Shown here piece after piece: positions 22,939 through 35,165 of a stretch of DNA of 64,000 nt. This DNA comes from Hoplostethus atlanticus (Eukaryota > Chordata > Actinopteri > Trachichthyiformes > Trachichthyidae). Under the pieces are notes generated by a model, which ran no database searches, was not told where the DNA came from, and saw nothing but the letters and a program-made list of their open reading frames with translations. The first letter of the stretch is position 1, and each line of letters opens with the position of its first letter. Position numbers and translations under genes: made by a program. The stretch lies in NCBI GenBank assembly GCA_034670405.1, contig JAXDDX010000182.1, forward strand, positions 599,501-663,500, read 5' to 3'.

Positions 22939-23935
22939 CTGGACGGGTGAGGGGGTGGGGGGGCAAGAAGGACAAGAAAAAGTGTGGAAGGAAACAAGGA
23001 AGGAAAGAAGGAAGGAATGCAAGAAGAGGACGAAAAGAGAAAATAAAGGGATGAAGAGTGAGGAAGTGAGAAAGAGAGAATAAGATGATTGACACTGATA
23101 ATAGTAGCAGGAACATTGATTGACAGTCAAAACCCCGCCTCCTTGCTTTTCTGATGTTCCCCTGTGTTTATACAATGACCTCTTCATTATGCTTACAGAT
23201 CCCTATCCTGTAGCCTTTATCAAGCAGCTATGTTTACATTCCCAAACATTTTCTTTGGTTTTTCTGATATGTGGTTTAAATCATTCAAACCTGTCTGAAT
23301 CCATGCTGGGTCTGAGACCTGTCGTTTGAAAAAGGATGCAGGGAAAGCAAAATAAAGCATTGGTGTCACTACATACAGTTAGCCAAGCCTTCCTACTAAA
23401 CCAGCTCCTTGAAAACGACCGAGTATATTGTCTCATTCTGGCGCATTTTATGTCAGATATACCACGAGCCACTTGCTCTCTGCTGCCAACCAGTGGTTGG
23501 TGGTGTGTAAATCAGCAGCATTCAGATAAATGCTGTTGGGGCGCAGCAACCCACCAAGCTCCTATCTCTTGTATTGAGAGGAGCGAAATGCGCATGTACA
23601 ACTTATAACGAGTCAATGGGCAAAGATTCTTGCGCCCCAGGCCGGAAATACGTGACCTAGCAGTAACTTTAGACAACGTAGAACATTTTTAATCTACATT
23701 TTATTGCAGATTATACATTTTACTCACTAACTATATAATATTTACCTCGCTCATTTAAAAAAAGTCTTATTCAATGAAGTCTAGGATGTGGGGAGTGGTG
23801 GGGCAGCGCCCTCTATTGGCCAGCCGCCACTGTCCTGCCCTCTGATGAACACTGTTACATTATCTGCATATGCAGACAAAGCTACAGGGGGTCAGCCCTA
23901 TGTCCCCTCAGCCCTATGTTCCCTCAACCCTATGT
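22939..23935. other. Intron 1, 5' of exon 2: unassigned
   Basis: AAGGAAGG-rich tract at 22965-23080 (polypyrimidine on the transcript strand, near the acceptor). A stretch around 23310-23650 and the words GCGCCCTCTATTGGCCAG (23808) look like fish interspersed-repeat DNA, but I cannot name a family. No exon seen. Confidence 0.5.
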
Positions 23936-26900
23936 TTCAAGATTCAAGATTCAAGATTCAAGAAGTTTAATTGTCACATACACACACGAGGTGTGTAGTG
24001 AAATGCAAAGTGGCAATGCTTAGCAGAAATGTGCAAAATAACAGGTTCACACTATTTACAATAACCAACACAATATTTACAATGTCACAGTTTTTAAGAG
24101 CTCTATATAAAAAACAACACAATATTTACAATAAGAGCACTTTATAAAAAAATATAGTAAAAAAAGGGAAAATTGTATGTATAATATAATATAAATTATA
24201 AATTATGTGTAGTCTTTACCTAAGTGTGTGTGTGTGTGCATAAGAGGGGCAGTGTGTGTGTCTTGGTGGGGGCCCTGGTGAGGTCAGAGTTCACAGTCCT
24301 GATGGCCTGAGGAAAGAAACTCCGTCTCAGTCTCTCTGTTTTGGCAGCGTGACTACGGAGGCACTTGCCTGACCGCAGCAGCTGAAACAGTCCGTTGTTA
24401 GGGTGGTGAGGATCCTTCATGATCCTGCAGGCTCTGGTTCTGCACCTCCTGGTGTACAAGTCCTGCAGGGTGGGGAGTGTAGTTCCAATAGTGCGCTCAG
24501 CCGAACGCACTACTCTCTGCAGAGCCTTCCTGTCCTGAGCGGAGCTGCTGCCAAACCAGGCAGTGATGCTTCCTGTCAGGATGCTCTCCACAGCTCCAGA
24601 GTAGAAGGACTGAAGGATCCTCCGGGAGACTTTAAATTTCCTCAGTTGCCTGAGGTGGTAAAGGCGCTGCCTCGCCTTTCTCACCAGAGTGTCAGTGTGT
24701 GTGGACCATGTGAGATCTTCGGTGATGTGGACTCCCAGGTATTTATACCTGCTCACCCTCTCCACAGTATTCCCATTAATCCCCAGTGGTGAGTACGTCC
24801 TCTGTTGTTGTGTCCTCCTAAAGTCCACAATCAGCTCCTTAGTTTTGGTGACATTCAGGAGGAGGCTGTTGTCCTGGCACCAGAGTGACAGATCAGCAAC
24901 TTCCTCCAGGTAGGCCTTCTCGTCGTTGTTGGAGATCAGGCCCACCACCACTGTGTCATCCGCAAACTTAATGATGGTGTTGGAGCAGAACCTGGCCACA
25001 CAGTCATGTGTGTACAGGGAGTACAGTAGGGGGCTGAGGACGCAACCCTGGGGGGATCCTGTGTTCAGGGTGAGGGGGTTGGAGGTGTGTCTACCCACCC
25101 TGACCACCTGGGGCCTGGCGGTCAGGAAGTCCAGGATCCAGGCACACAGGGGGGTGTTCAGTCCCAGCTCAATCAACTTGCCAGCCAGTCTGGTGGGGAC
25201 TATGGTATTGAAAGCTGAACTATAGTCAATGAACAGCAGTCTCACATAGCCCCCCTTCCGGCTGTCCAGATGAGAGAGTGTGGTGTGCAGTACCTGGGAG
25301 ACAGCATCATCCGTGGATCTGTTGGGACGATAAGCAAACTGCAGCGGGTCCATGGAGCAAGGGAGGAAGGCGCAGATGTAGTCCTTTATCAGCCTCTCGA
25401 AGCATTTCATGACCACCGAGGTGAGGGCCACCGGTCGGTAGTCATTCAAGCATGCTGGAGAAGCATTCTTGGGCACAGGGACAATAGTGGATCTCTTGAA
25501 GCAGGCGGGGACCACAGACTCAGCCAGGGAGATGTTGAATATAGTGGTGAACACTGGAGCTAGCTGATTAGCACAGGTCTTCAGTACTCGCCCAGATATG
25601 CCATCTGGACCAGCAGCTTTCCTGGTGTTCACCCTCGTCAGAGCCCTCCTCACACTGTGCTCGGTCACAGAGAGTGTGTGTTCATCCCCAGCGGTAGAAC
25701 TCACTCCGGTTGCGCTAACGGTGATGTTGTTAGCCGGCGAGCTAGCGCTGTTGTTGCTAGCCTCAAACCGTGCATAGAATGAGTTCAGGTCCTCCGCTAG
25801 GGATGCGTCGGCACTCACAATTGCGGGGGGTCTGCCCTGGTAGTCCGTTATAGTCCGTAGCCCCTGCCATAGGCGTCTGGTGTCGCGCTGCTCAATCTGC
25901 GACTCCACTCTGTCCCTATACCTCCTCTTGGCCTCCTTCACCGCCCTTCTCAGTCCATAGGACGCTGCCTTGTGCTCGTCCATGTTGCCGGATACAAGAC
26001 CGGAGTTATAGGCAGCAGTACGGGCGTTCAAAGCGTCGCGGATGGATTTATCAACCCACGGTTTTTGGTTAGGAAAGGACCTAACTTTCACCGTGGGGAC
26101 GATGGTATCCACTAGCGTTGCTATGAAGCTCGTTACTACTTCCGTAAACTCGCTGACGTCCCTGGAACTGGATTGGAACATGTCCCAGTCGACGTCACGC
26201 AGAGCGTCCTGTAGCTCAGCCTCTGATTGGTCAGACCACCGCTTTACGTCCTTCGTCACTACCGCTTCCCGTGCTATCCTTTGTTTATACTCCGGTAGCA
26301 GGAAAATGGCGGCATGGTCTGATTTGCCGAACGGAGGGAGAGAGACAGCCTTGTAGCCTCTCTTGAACGGCGTATAGCAGTGGTCCAACGTTCTTTCCCC
26401 TCTGGTAGCACACGTAATGTGCTGGTGAAAGTTCGGCATGACTTTTTTTAGGTTCGCCCTATTAAAGTCCCCAGCCACCACCATAGCCGCGTCGGGATGC
26501 TTGTTCTGATGCCGACATAACACATCATGTAGGTCCGATAGTGCTACGTCGGTGTCCGCTTGTGGTGGTATGTAGACGGCTGTGGTGATGACCGAGCTGA
26601 ACTCCCGGGGAAGGTAGAATGGACGGCATGAGATAGTCAGATGTTCCAGGTTCGACGAGCAGGAACGAGAAAGAGTCTTAATGTCCTTGGGGTTGCACCA
26701 CTTGTTGTTGGTCATGAAGCAAACCCCTCCACCCTTAGATTTGCCAGACTCTTCCGTTCTATCCGCACGGAAAACAGAGAAGGACTCGGTTGGGCATATG
26801 ACTCGATCCGGCACCAGCGGGGTCAGCCATGTTTCCGTCAGACAAAAGACGTTACAATCCCTCATGTCCCGTTGGAATCTAATCCTCGCCCTAACATCAT

Positions 26901-27200
26901 CCAATTTATTATCCAGAGACTGGACGTTAGCAAGAAGGATGCTGGGCAGAGGTGGACGGTGGGCTTGAACTCTCAGTCTGTTCCGAATTCCGCTCTGTTT
27001 TCCCCGATGTTTCCTCCCTCGTCTCCCCGTAGGTGAGTCTCCACTGCTGTTGTTGTGGCTCGCTCGTACTATCTCTGCCGGCCACGCTGGGTCGATGGGA
27101 AAAGTGGACAAAAACCTTTGTTTTGCGCAAAAGTTTATGTCCAAAAGTGTGCCGCATGTTTCCAAACACACGAACACATTTCCACGTTTCCAAGCACTTG
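23936..27200 (-). mobile_element. Rex1/Babar-like LINE, near full length
   Basis: Minus-strand element ending in (TTCAAGA)n at 23936-23962 on the plus strand, i.e. (TCTTGAA)n at its 3' end. It carries a continuous endonuclease-RT frame (27177-24220). Its 5' end is near 27180-27300. Just beyond, the sequence AATGAGGCCC (27325-27334) resembles a Harbinger-type terminus, but no partner end was found. It sits in trhde intron 1, sense with the gene, and is inverted relative to the copy at 5670-7920. Confidence 0.9.
24220..27177 (-). CDS. LINE ORF2: endonuclease plus reverse transcriptase, intact 985 codons
   Basis: Protein of a Rex1/Babar-like non-LTR retrotransposon. The N-terminal third is an apurinic-type endonuclease: [51 protein letters not shown] and the terminal SDHAAIFL. 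A linker follows, then the RT domain with [64 protein letters not shown] and catalytic FADD. A C-terminal region follows with [19 protein letters not shown] and [10 protein letters not shown]. The start codon is the first ATG of the open frame; true initiation is unknown. The stop lies inside a (CA)n run, so the last residues (CTHTHT) depend on repeat length. No frameshift or stop is present, so this copy may be recently active. Confidence 0.88.
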   Translation of the reverse strand: MFVCLETCGTLLDINFCAKQRFLSTFPIDPAWPAEIVRASHNNSSGDSPTGRRGRKHRGKQSGIRNRLRVQAHRPPLPSILLANVQSLDNKLDDVRARIRFQRDMRDCNVFCLTETWLTPLVPDRVICPTESFSVFRADRTEESGKSKGGGVCFMTNNKWCNPKDIKTLSRSCSSNLEHLTISCRPFYLPREFSSVITTAVYIPPQADTDVALSDLHDVLCRHQNKHPDAAMVVAGDFNRANLKKVMPNFHQHITCATRGERTLDHCYTPFKRGYKAVSLPPFGKSDHAAIFLLPEYKQRIAREAVVTKDVKRWSDQSEAELQDALRDVDWDMFQSSSRDVSEFTEVVTSFIATLVDTIVPTVKVRSFPNQKPWVDKSIRDALNARTAAYNSGLVSGNMDEHKAASYGLRRAVKEAKRRYRDRVESQIEQRDTRRLWQGLRTITDYQGRPPAIVSADASLAEDLNSFYARFEASNNSASSPANNITVSATGVSSTAGDEHTLSVTEHSVRRALTRVNTRKAAGPDGISGRVLKTCANQLAPVFTTIFNISLAESVVPACFKRSTIVPVPKNASPACLNDYRPVALTSVVMKCFERLIKDYICAFLPCSMDPLQFAYRPNRSTDDAVSQVLHTTLSHLDSRKGGYVRLLFIDYSSAFNTIVPTRLAGKLIELGLNTPLCAWILDFLTARPQVVRVGRHTSNPLTLNTGSPQGCVLSPLLYSLYTHDCVARFCSNTIIKFADDTVVVGLISNNDEKAYLEEVADLSLWCQDNSLLLNVTKTKELIVDFRRTQQQRTYSPLGINGNTVERVSRYKYLGVHITEDLTWSTHTDTLVRKARQRLYHLRQLRKFKVSRRILQSFYSGAVESILTGSITAWFGSSSAQDRKALQRVVRSAERTIGTTLPTLQDLYTRRCRTRACRIMKDPHHPNNGLFQLLRSGKCLRSHAAKTERLRRSFFPQAIRTVNSDLTRAPTKTHTLPLLCTHTHT

Positions 27201-27339
27201 TAGGATTTGATCATACCAAATTAACAAATTCAGATACAAACAAAACGATGAATCTGACTATGTTCGTAGAAACGTTCATAATAACGTTATACGATCAAAT
27301 CTGATCGTACCCATGTTTCGTGAATGAGGCCCAATATGT

Positions 27340-28064
27340 TGGACTGACATGTACAATAATGTCCAAATAGTGTATTTGAAGGACATTTAGATAATATTTT
27401 ATAATCAGTACAAAGCAAAGAAACTGGTCTCCAGTTCTTTAACAGACCAAGGACCAAGGTCAGCAGTTCTGTCAAAGAAAACGAACGAACTGGGAGTGTC
27501 CATATCCCTGAAGTGGTGATTCCTGCTCTGGTTAAAGCCCCCTTGGCCTTCTCTTGGAGAAAAGAACCTAAAGCCTTCTTCCTCACCAGATTAGTACCCT
27601 GCCCTGCTAGCACCCTGCCCTGTTAGAACCCTGCACTGCTAGCACCCTGCCCTGCTAGCACCCTGCCCTGCTAGCACCCTGCCCTGCTAGCACCCTGCCC
27701 TGCTAGCACCCTGCCCTGCTAGCACCCTGGCCTGCTCTATTTCACATGAAGATACATTAGTAATCCTCAGTCTCTGAGAAAACAATATTCCTACTCCTGC
27801 ACTAAGATTAGACCCATGACATCATAGAAATAATACTGTCCCTTCCAGCTCATCCCCAGTCTACCTCATGGGCTCCATCACTGTTTCCTGCAGAAAAACT
27901 ACATCAACACTCTTGCTTCTGATTATTTCACTAAACTGAGCCTTCTTGTTCCTATCCCTGCCTCCCTTGATGTTTAAGGTCCCTATTTTCAAGCTCTCCA
28001 TTAAGAGACAGAAGACAGACAGTGGAAGGAGACCAGTGAGAAGAAGACACCCATTGTGTTTCAC
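27340..28064 (-). mobile_element. Tx1/L1-like LINE remnant, internally deleted, with a 16-bp repeat
   Basis: Two minus-strand coding scraps: the start of an endonuclease (LKIGTLNIKGGRDRNKKAQF, VVFLQET; about 28000-27870) and the start of the RT (LLKNWRPVSLLCTDYKILSK; about 27440-27380). The middle is missing. Between them lies a minisatellite of about 8 copies of AGCACCCTGCCCTGCT (27598-27732). Confidence 0.7.
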
Positions 28065-29275
28065 CCATTTTGAGAGTTTTTCCTCTTCTAAGTTTGGTCG
28101 GTATTTTCTCGGTCAAAACATCTGCTTGCTCAGTTGTTCAAAACTTGCTTTGTTTCTGATTTTAGTAAGTGATTTAATCAACTTCTCCACATCCGGAAAA
28201 CCCTCAGTCACTTCCACAGTGTGTCTACCAAAAGTTTCATTCAAGAATCATTTACTTCTTTTACTGAATACAGCTGCTGATCCTCTTGTTAAATGCAATT
28301 AAATGCAATGAGTTGTGGAGACTGCTGCATCCACTACTGGACTAAAATCTAAACTCAATCAGGCATCAATATTACGTTGAACACAGACAACGTCTGTTCT
28401 GAGACACAGGAAGCACAATGACACCAGTTTGGAGAAGAAAAGCTTCACTATGTCGTCAGGTCAACTGGGAGGAACCATGAGAACCAAACACTGGTCTAGA
28501 GGAACCATGAGATACAAATGTCGTCTGGAGGAACCATGAGAACCAAACGCTGGTCTGGAGGAACCATGACAACCAAACGCTGATCTGGAGGAACCATGGG
28601 AACGAAATGCTGGTCTACCCTTGTCAGTTCTCTGATGTTGTAGTGTTTCATGAATGAATCTCCAGTCTGTCAGATGTATTTACTACAGAAGCCAGTTTGA
28701 AGGCGTTTTGGTCTCATGGTTCATCGTCCCAACAGAACGTAGGACAGGACTGAGAGAGCCTCGCTAAGGTGACCAGCAGTTTCCATTCACAACAACTGAG
28801 AAGTGTACACATTTACCAGATTTACCTTGGGAAATGTACATATTTACCAATTTCCCAACATTTACCATAACATGTATAACACATTATTAGATGATATTAT
28901 TCTATATAACGCATCGCACTGTCATACCCAACTCCATAGTGAAGATACTTTACTGCTATACTGGCATGCTATCAGATTTACAGATGGCTAACTGTTATGA
29001 ATATTTCTGGACTTGACAGTACTACTCACTATTTTCTATGCAGAATATTTATAGACTTTACAGCAGCGAGTGTGTGAACAATTTGTCTGTTGGAGGCTGT
29101 TGCTAAGTAACAGTCATCCTCTAGCAGCTGATCTTTGGGATGCTGTGCTGGTCACCATGGTGACTGGATGGATGACACTTCCATTTTTACAATATGGAGA
29201 CCACAATAAGACCTGGACCAACCTGGGATGCTGAACACATCATCAGCTACAATGAAGTTGAAAAACTGACCAGTG
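28065..29275. other. Intron 1 segment, mostly unassigned
   Basis: Contains about 5 imperfect copies of a 30-bp unit GGAACCATGAGAACCAAACG (28470-28600). The rest has no recognised gene or element. Confidence 0.6.
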
Positions 29276-29455
29276 CAACCAGTTTTCTACTGGTTCCACT
29301 GGGAGCTGACCACTACAACCACAGTCTCTACTGGTTCCACTGGGAGCTGACCAGTACAACAAGTCTTCTACTGGTTCTACTGGGAGCTGACCAGTACAAC
29401 CACAGTCTCTACTGGTTCCACTGGGAGCTGACCAGTACAACCACAGTCTCCTACT
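29276..29455. repeat. 41-bp minisatellite, about 4 copies, inverted relative to 21895-22195
   Basis: Unit CTACTGGTTCCACTGGGAGC followed by TGACCAGTACAACCACAGTCT, the reverse complement of the intron 2 minisatellite. Confidence 0.93.
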
Positions 29456-29529
29456 GTCAGCAGTGGTGTAGTAGGTGTGTGTGTTATTGTTTTCAAGGTT
29501 ACTGCTTCTAAAAAGCAGCGAACAAACTC

Positions 29530-32500
29530 AGACATCAGACAAGATGGCGCGGCCGAGTCCAGACGCTGTCTCCGATCAGACTATGCTTTTATTTTGTTTT
29601 TTTGGTTAGTTTTACTTGCTCCTTTTGCACCTATTTCTTTGGCACTCACTATGTACACTCGTAGAGCACTTTTAGATATAAATCTGAAGTTCACTCATCT
29701 GTTTCCCAAACTTTTACCCACGGACTCATCGTGGCGAAGGAGATCCAGCGCGACCAGGATAATGGAAGTGCTACTCCAAGGAAACAACGAAAGAAAACAA
29801 TCCGGGAAAACAATCCGGGGCTCAAAACAGACTGAGAGCTAGAGCACACCGTCCACCCTTGCCCAGTATCCTGCTCGCCAACGTCCAGTCATTGGAGGTT
29901 AGAGACTGTAATATCCTTTGTTGGACTGAGACATGGCTCACCCCCTTGGTGCCGGATCATACGATTCAACCAGCGGAGTCCTCTGTTTTCTGTATGGACC
30001 GAACAGAGGAATCCACTAAGTCCAAGGGTGGAGGAGTATGTTTTATGACCAATAACAACTGGTCTGATGTCAGGAATATTACAACTCTGTCGCGCTCCTG
30101 CTCACCTCACCTGGAACATCTGGGGTTTATGTGTCGTCCTTTCTACCTACCCCGTGAGTTTACCTCGGTCATCATAACGGCTGTTTATATTCCACCACAA
30201 GCGGACACAGATATTGCTCTATCGTCTTTACATGATGAGCTCAACGGACACCAGAACAAACACCCGGACGCAGCCCTCATCGTGGCTGGGGATTTCAACA
30301 AGGCAAATCTTAAAAAGGTTATGCCGAACCTTTATCAACACATCACGTGCCCCACCAGGGGTGTAAATACACTGGACCACTGCTACACACAGTTCAAAAA
30401 GGGCTACAAGGCCACATCTCTCCCGGCTTTCGGCAAGTCAGATCATACCGCCATCTTCCTCATACCGGAATACAAACACAGACTGGTACAGGAAGCTCCG
30501 GTGACGAGAGAGGTCAGACACTGGACTGCCCAATCAGAAGCCATGCTACAGGACGCACTAAGTGACGTCGACTGGGATATGTTCCGGTCAAGTTTGCGTA
30601 AGTATTGATGTGTTTCATTAGCATGTCGGTGGAGACCATTATCCCAACAGTCTCCATCAAGTCATTTCCCAACCAGAAACCCTGGGTCGACAAGTCCATC
30701 CGAGCAGCACTGAACGTGGGCACCGCAGCCTACAATGAAGGGGTCAGGTCGGGAGACATGGACCAGTACAAGGCGGCGTCATACAGACTAAGGAGAGTGG
30801 TGAAAGACGCCAAGAGACGGTACAGGGACAGAGTGGAGTATAGGACTATAGAGGTAAATCCCCCACCTCCGTGGGTGCTGACTCCTCTCTGGCGGAAGAC
30901 TTGAACACTTTCTATGCACGTTTCGAGGCTAATGGCATTAACCTTAGCCTGCCAGCTAGCGCATTGGAGGTGAGCATCCAAGTCTGAGAGGAGCAGACGC
31001 TCGGGACGCTCGCGGTCTCGGACCACGACGTGAGGAGGGCTCTGAACAGTAGGAAATCAGCCGGACGGCATCCCCGGGCGTGTTTTAAAGACCTGTGCTG
31101 ACCAACTAGCTCTATATTCAACCTGTCCCTGGCCCAGTCCATTGTAACCATTGTATGCTTCAAAAGATCAACCATCGTCCCTGTCCGGCCCAAGTCCACC
31201 AACCCAGCCTGTCTGAATGACTACCGACCGGTAGCCATGACCTTTGTGGTGATGAAGTGCTTTGAGAGGCTAATCAAGGACTTCATCTGCTCCTCACTTT
31301 CCAGCAATCTGGACCCTATACAGTTTGCCTACCGCCCCAACTGAGCAACGGACGATGCCATCTCACACGTCCTACACACCACCCTATCCCACTGCGACAC
31401 TGACAGGGGGAACTATGTGAGGCTGCTGTTCTTTGACTACAGTTCAGCTTTCAATACCATAGTCCCCACGAGGCTGGCCACCAAGCTCAGAGACCTTGGA
31501 CTTTACACCTCCCTCTGCAACTGGGTGCTGGACATTTTAACTGGCAGACCCCAGATGGTGAGAGTGGGAGGCTGTACCTCAAACACCGTCACCCTTATCA
31601 CTGGAGCCCCCCAAGGATGTGTCCTGAGCCCCCTGCTGTACTCCCTCTACACGCATGACTGCGTCGCCACTCACTACTCCAACACCATCGTGAAGTTTGC
31701 TGACGACATGGTGGTGGTAGGCCTGATCACTAACAACGATCACTAACAACGATCAAATCAGACTTTTTAGAGATTTCCAAGGGTGTCCCCCCAAGGTTCG
31801 ATTTTAGCCCCTATCTTATTTTCCTTATTCATAAACAACATTGGAAAGGACTTGCAAACTGCTAAATTGCACCTTTATGCAGATGATATGGTGGTATACT
31901 CAATTGCCCCTTCTTTGAGCCAAGCCATTAAGGAGCTTCAGATAGCATTTCAACAGATTCAAGTCTCATTACATGGCCTCAAATTAGTTCTCAATACTAA
32001 GAAAACCAAATTCATGACATTTACTAGGACGCATTCCCAACTCTCAGGGAGCACAAATCTTTACACTCAAAATGGGGACTCCATTGAAAAAGTGTCATCA
32101 TATAAGTATTTAGGTTTTTGGTTGGATGAGAAGCTTTCTTACAGAGTACACATTGAATATCTTTTGAAAAAGCTGAAACCAAGGATAGGATTTTATTTTC
32201 GAAATAAGGCTTGTTTTAACATGTTAGCCAGAAAAAAACTTGTACAGGCTACCTTTTTAAGTGTTCTGGACTATGGGGATGTTGTCTACATGCATGCTGC
32301 ATCTTGTACACTTCACCTCTTAGATTCTGTATACCACAGTGCTCTGCGATTCATTACTAATTCTGGTCCTCGTACTCATCATTGTACGCTTTATGGTTTG
32401 GTCAACTGGCCATCACTAAATCTACGCAGAACATTTCATTGGTATATCTTTGTGTACAAGGCCATGCTGGGCAAACTCCCCTCATATTTATGTAATCTCC

Positions 32501-33878
32501 TGACACAGACCTCCAGCACTATTCAGCTTCGTTCCACCAGGTGGCTTTCTTACCAGGTTCCAAGGGTCCGTACTGAGTGGGGGAAAAACGCCTTCTCCTA
32601 CTGTGCTCCCTGGACTTGGAATAATCTGCAGAGTATTATACATCTGACTAATTTAGTCTCATTGGAAAAATGTAAAGCCATGTTAAAGGTCCATGTAACT
32701 GAGAATTGCACCTGCTTTAATTGAGCTGGATTTAGTCTTTCCCTTGTGCGCTTGATGTGTGTATGTTGTGTTTTTATTTTTGTATTTTGCTGTTTGTATT
32801 CCCTGTCTGTGTTTTTATTTATTTTCATTTTAAACTGTAACTGGCAAACTGTCTTGGCCAGGTCTCCCTCGGAAAAGAGATTTCAATCTCAAGGGACTTC
32901 CTGGTTAAATAAAGGTATAGAACGATGAGGAGGCCTACCTGGATGAGGCGGAGGACCTGTCACTGTGGTGCCAGGCAAATAGACTCGCCCTGAATGTCTG
33001 CAAAACCAAAGAGCTGGTTGTGGACTTCAGGAGGAAGCAGCAGAAGACCTACACCCTCCTTAGTATCAACGGGGCCCCAGTGGAGAGGCAGCCTAAAGTA
33101 TCTTGGTGTGCACATCACTGAGGACCTATCATGGACGTCACACACCGACGCAGTGGTCAAGAAGGCGAGACAACACCTTTACCACCTCAGACAGATGAGG
33201 TAGTTCAAGCTCTCCCCTCAGATCCAGAAAACCTTCTACTCTGGTGCCATAGAGAGCATCCTGTCGGGGAGCATTACTGCCTGGTACGGCAACTGCTCCT
33301 TTCAGGACTGCAAAGTCTTGCAGAGGATGGTACAGTCAGCCGAGCGGACCACCAGGACAACACTCCCCACCCTGCAGGACATTTACACCAGGCGTTGCAG
33401 GACCAGGGCCAACAGGATCATTAAGGACACTACCCATCCCAACAATGGACTGTTCAATGGACTGCTGAGGTCAGAAAAGCGCCTCTGCAGTCACATGGCC
33501 AAGACAGAGAGGCTCAGGAGGAGCTTCTACCCTCAGGACATCAGGACACTAAACTCACACACATCCAACCAATAAATGACTCTTGAATGTTTGCATAACT
33601 TGCACATTTTTTGCACTGTTTTTTTTTACATTACATTCTTTTTGTACATGTACATACCTGACTTTCTACTGCTTATTTTTTATATTGCCATATTGTCTAT
33701 ATATTTATAGTTACATTTATTCTTATTTCTTGTAGTTTTTTTAGTATATCTCCTAATTTTAGCCCCCTTTTCCTTTTAAACTCTTAGCATAGTGATAAAG
33801 TATACCACCACACATTTCACTGCACTTTTGTATCACTATAACTGTGTATGTGACAAATAAACATTTGAAACCTTGAAA
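29530..33878 (+). mobile_element. Older Rex1/Babar-like LINE, broken, hosting an I-like LINE
   Basis: Starts near AGACAAGATGGCGCGGCCGA and ends near 33878 after GTGACAAATAAACATTTGAA. Endonuclease frame 29859-30608 ([50 protein letters not shown]), then disrupted linker and RT pieces. There is an in-frame stop at the RPN-STDDA block (TGA near 31342), RT 31417-31746 ([37 protein letters not shown]), interruption by another LINE at 31754-32920, and continuation from 32921 (EEAYLDEAEDLSLWC, CKTKELVVDFRR). It is clearly diverged from the two young copies at 5.7-7.9 and 23.9-27.2 kb. Confidence 0.88.
31754..32920 (+). mobile_element. I-clade-like LINE, 5'-truncated, nested
   Basis: Open frame 31783-32724 encodes the C-terminal part of an RT: SPQGSILAPILFSLFIN, LYADDMVVYS, YKYLGFWLDEKLSY, TFLSVLDYGDVVY, LDSVYHSALRFITN, WPSLNLRRTFHWYIF. 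It ends in a 3' UTR with CTTGGCCAGGTCTCCCTCGG and CCTGGTTAAATAAAGG. AACGAT flanks both ends (31748-31753 and 32921-32926), a probable short target duplication. A 13-bp tandem CACTAACAACGAT sits at the left flank. The host LINE frame resumes right after it. Clade name (I/Nimb-type) is from memory. Confidence 0.83.
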
Positions 33879-34735
33879 CATCTAAATCAACTATGTCAGT
33901 AGTTAGTCTGTTAGTAGCACAGTAGCTCTTGTGTCATTAGCTACTACTATGTGAGTCTGTTAGAGGTCTGTTGTCCTGGACTGTCAGTAGCTACTGTGTT
34001 AATTGTCACCAGACTAATTCCTGGATATGTCTTGTCCTTATTAGGGAATACAATGATTCTGCCCCTGACAGACATTTTTACCTATTTATTACAACAGCCT
34101 GCTCAGACTGATGTTATTTTTATCTGGCATTGTCTCTCTCTGGTTTTGGCCTATTCACATCTTGATATTTCTTTTCATATCACATTAACTCTGAGGATCT
34201 TTGCACCCAACAACACCTCTTAATTTGTGTGTTCACATGCACGACTGCAAGGTTTTAATTGGCTTCATCTCAAATTAGACAGATTTATCCTTCTCACATT
34301 AACTCAGACGACCAAGTTGGAAGAATCACGTAGTCAGGCGTTTCTCTGAGGCTTTCTCACTGCATCCTCATTTGAAAAATGTGGCTGAAATGGCAACTTT
34401 GACGGTTAATTAGCCTCCTTAAGGAAATCTCTGAGGCCAAATCTGGAAATAAACATTCTATAAAAGGACGGGCTGTATTACCACACAGTCAGTGGAGTTT
34501 TGTCGAAAATTATCATCACACATGGTGACCAAAACGGCATTCATTTTTGTCAAAATGTACTCATCAACAGGAAGTGATGTAACTGTGCCTGGGGTGATTT
34601 CGAGGTAGAAATCTGATTGATGTTAGAGGAAAGAGAGCAGGTATGTTACTGGGGTTTTTGTCAGTTATGATGTTTGGTTGAATCACACCCACAACCCAAT
34701 AGAAGACTCAACACGAAGTTGTGGCATCCCAGAAC
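33879..34735. other. Intron 1 segment, unassigned
   Basis: No coding exon, element terminus or repeat recognised. It contains short AT-rich and ordinary unique-looking DNA. Confidence 0.5.
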
Positions 34736-34737
34736 TA

Positions 34738-35165
34738 CACCTTATACAACTTCTACACCTACACTACACCTTCTAAACTTTGTACACCCTCTATAACAAC
34801 TACACATACTACAGCTACTACACCTTCTAAATCTTTTACACTTATTACACCTGCACCTACTACCTTTTCCAATGTCTAAACCTTCAACACCTTCACCTAC
34901 TACACCTTTTATCAAAAAGCGACTTACAAAGGTACTTGACACTATGTGGGGATTGAACCCACAACCCTAAGACTGAGAGTCTCATGCACTACTGACTGAG
35001 CAGTCCGGGCTGGACACTACACCTGCACCTACTACTACTACTACAACTTCTACACCTTCAAAACCTACTACACCTGCACCTACTACATTTTTAATACCTT
35101 CTATACCTACTACACCTTCTAGACTTAGACCTACTACACCTTCTACACTTTCTACACCTTCACAA
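34738..35165. repeat. CTACACCTT-type degenerate repeat with an embedded tRNA-like scrap
   Basis: Irregular ACACCTTCTACACCTACTAC words on both sides of 34915-35010. That inner piece reads GGGGATTGAACCCACAACC, and its complement carries a GGTTCAATCCC-like B box, with ACTGACTGAGCAG. This suggests a tRNA-derived SINE remnant on the minus strand; it does not fold as a complete tRNA by eye. Confidence 0.6.

Noticed and set aside
22221-23187. His/Thr-rich minus-strand ORF of 260 codons covering trhde exon 2
   Set aside because: Only 22938-22697 is real exon; both ends run into intron (pyrimidine tract upstream, GT/CT array downstream).
26042-26356. Plus-strand ORF antisense to the LINE endonuclease-RT, also seen opposite the copy at 5.6 kb
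   Set aside because: Shadow frames of the LINE coding strand; repeated in each LINE copy and without known domain.
34915-35010. tRNA gene
   Set aside because: Only a B-box-like part and an anticodon-arm-like part are visible; no complete cloverleaf or acceptor stem by eye. Better explained as a SINE remnant.
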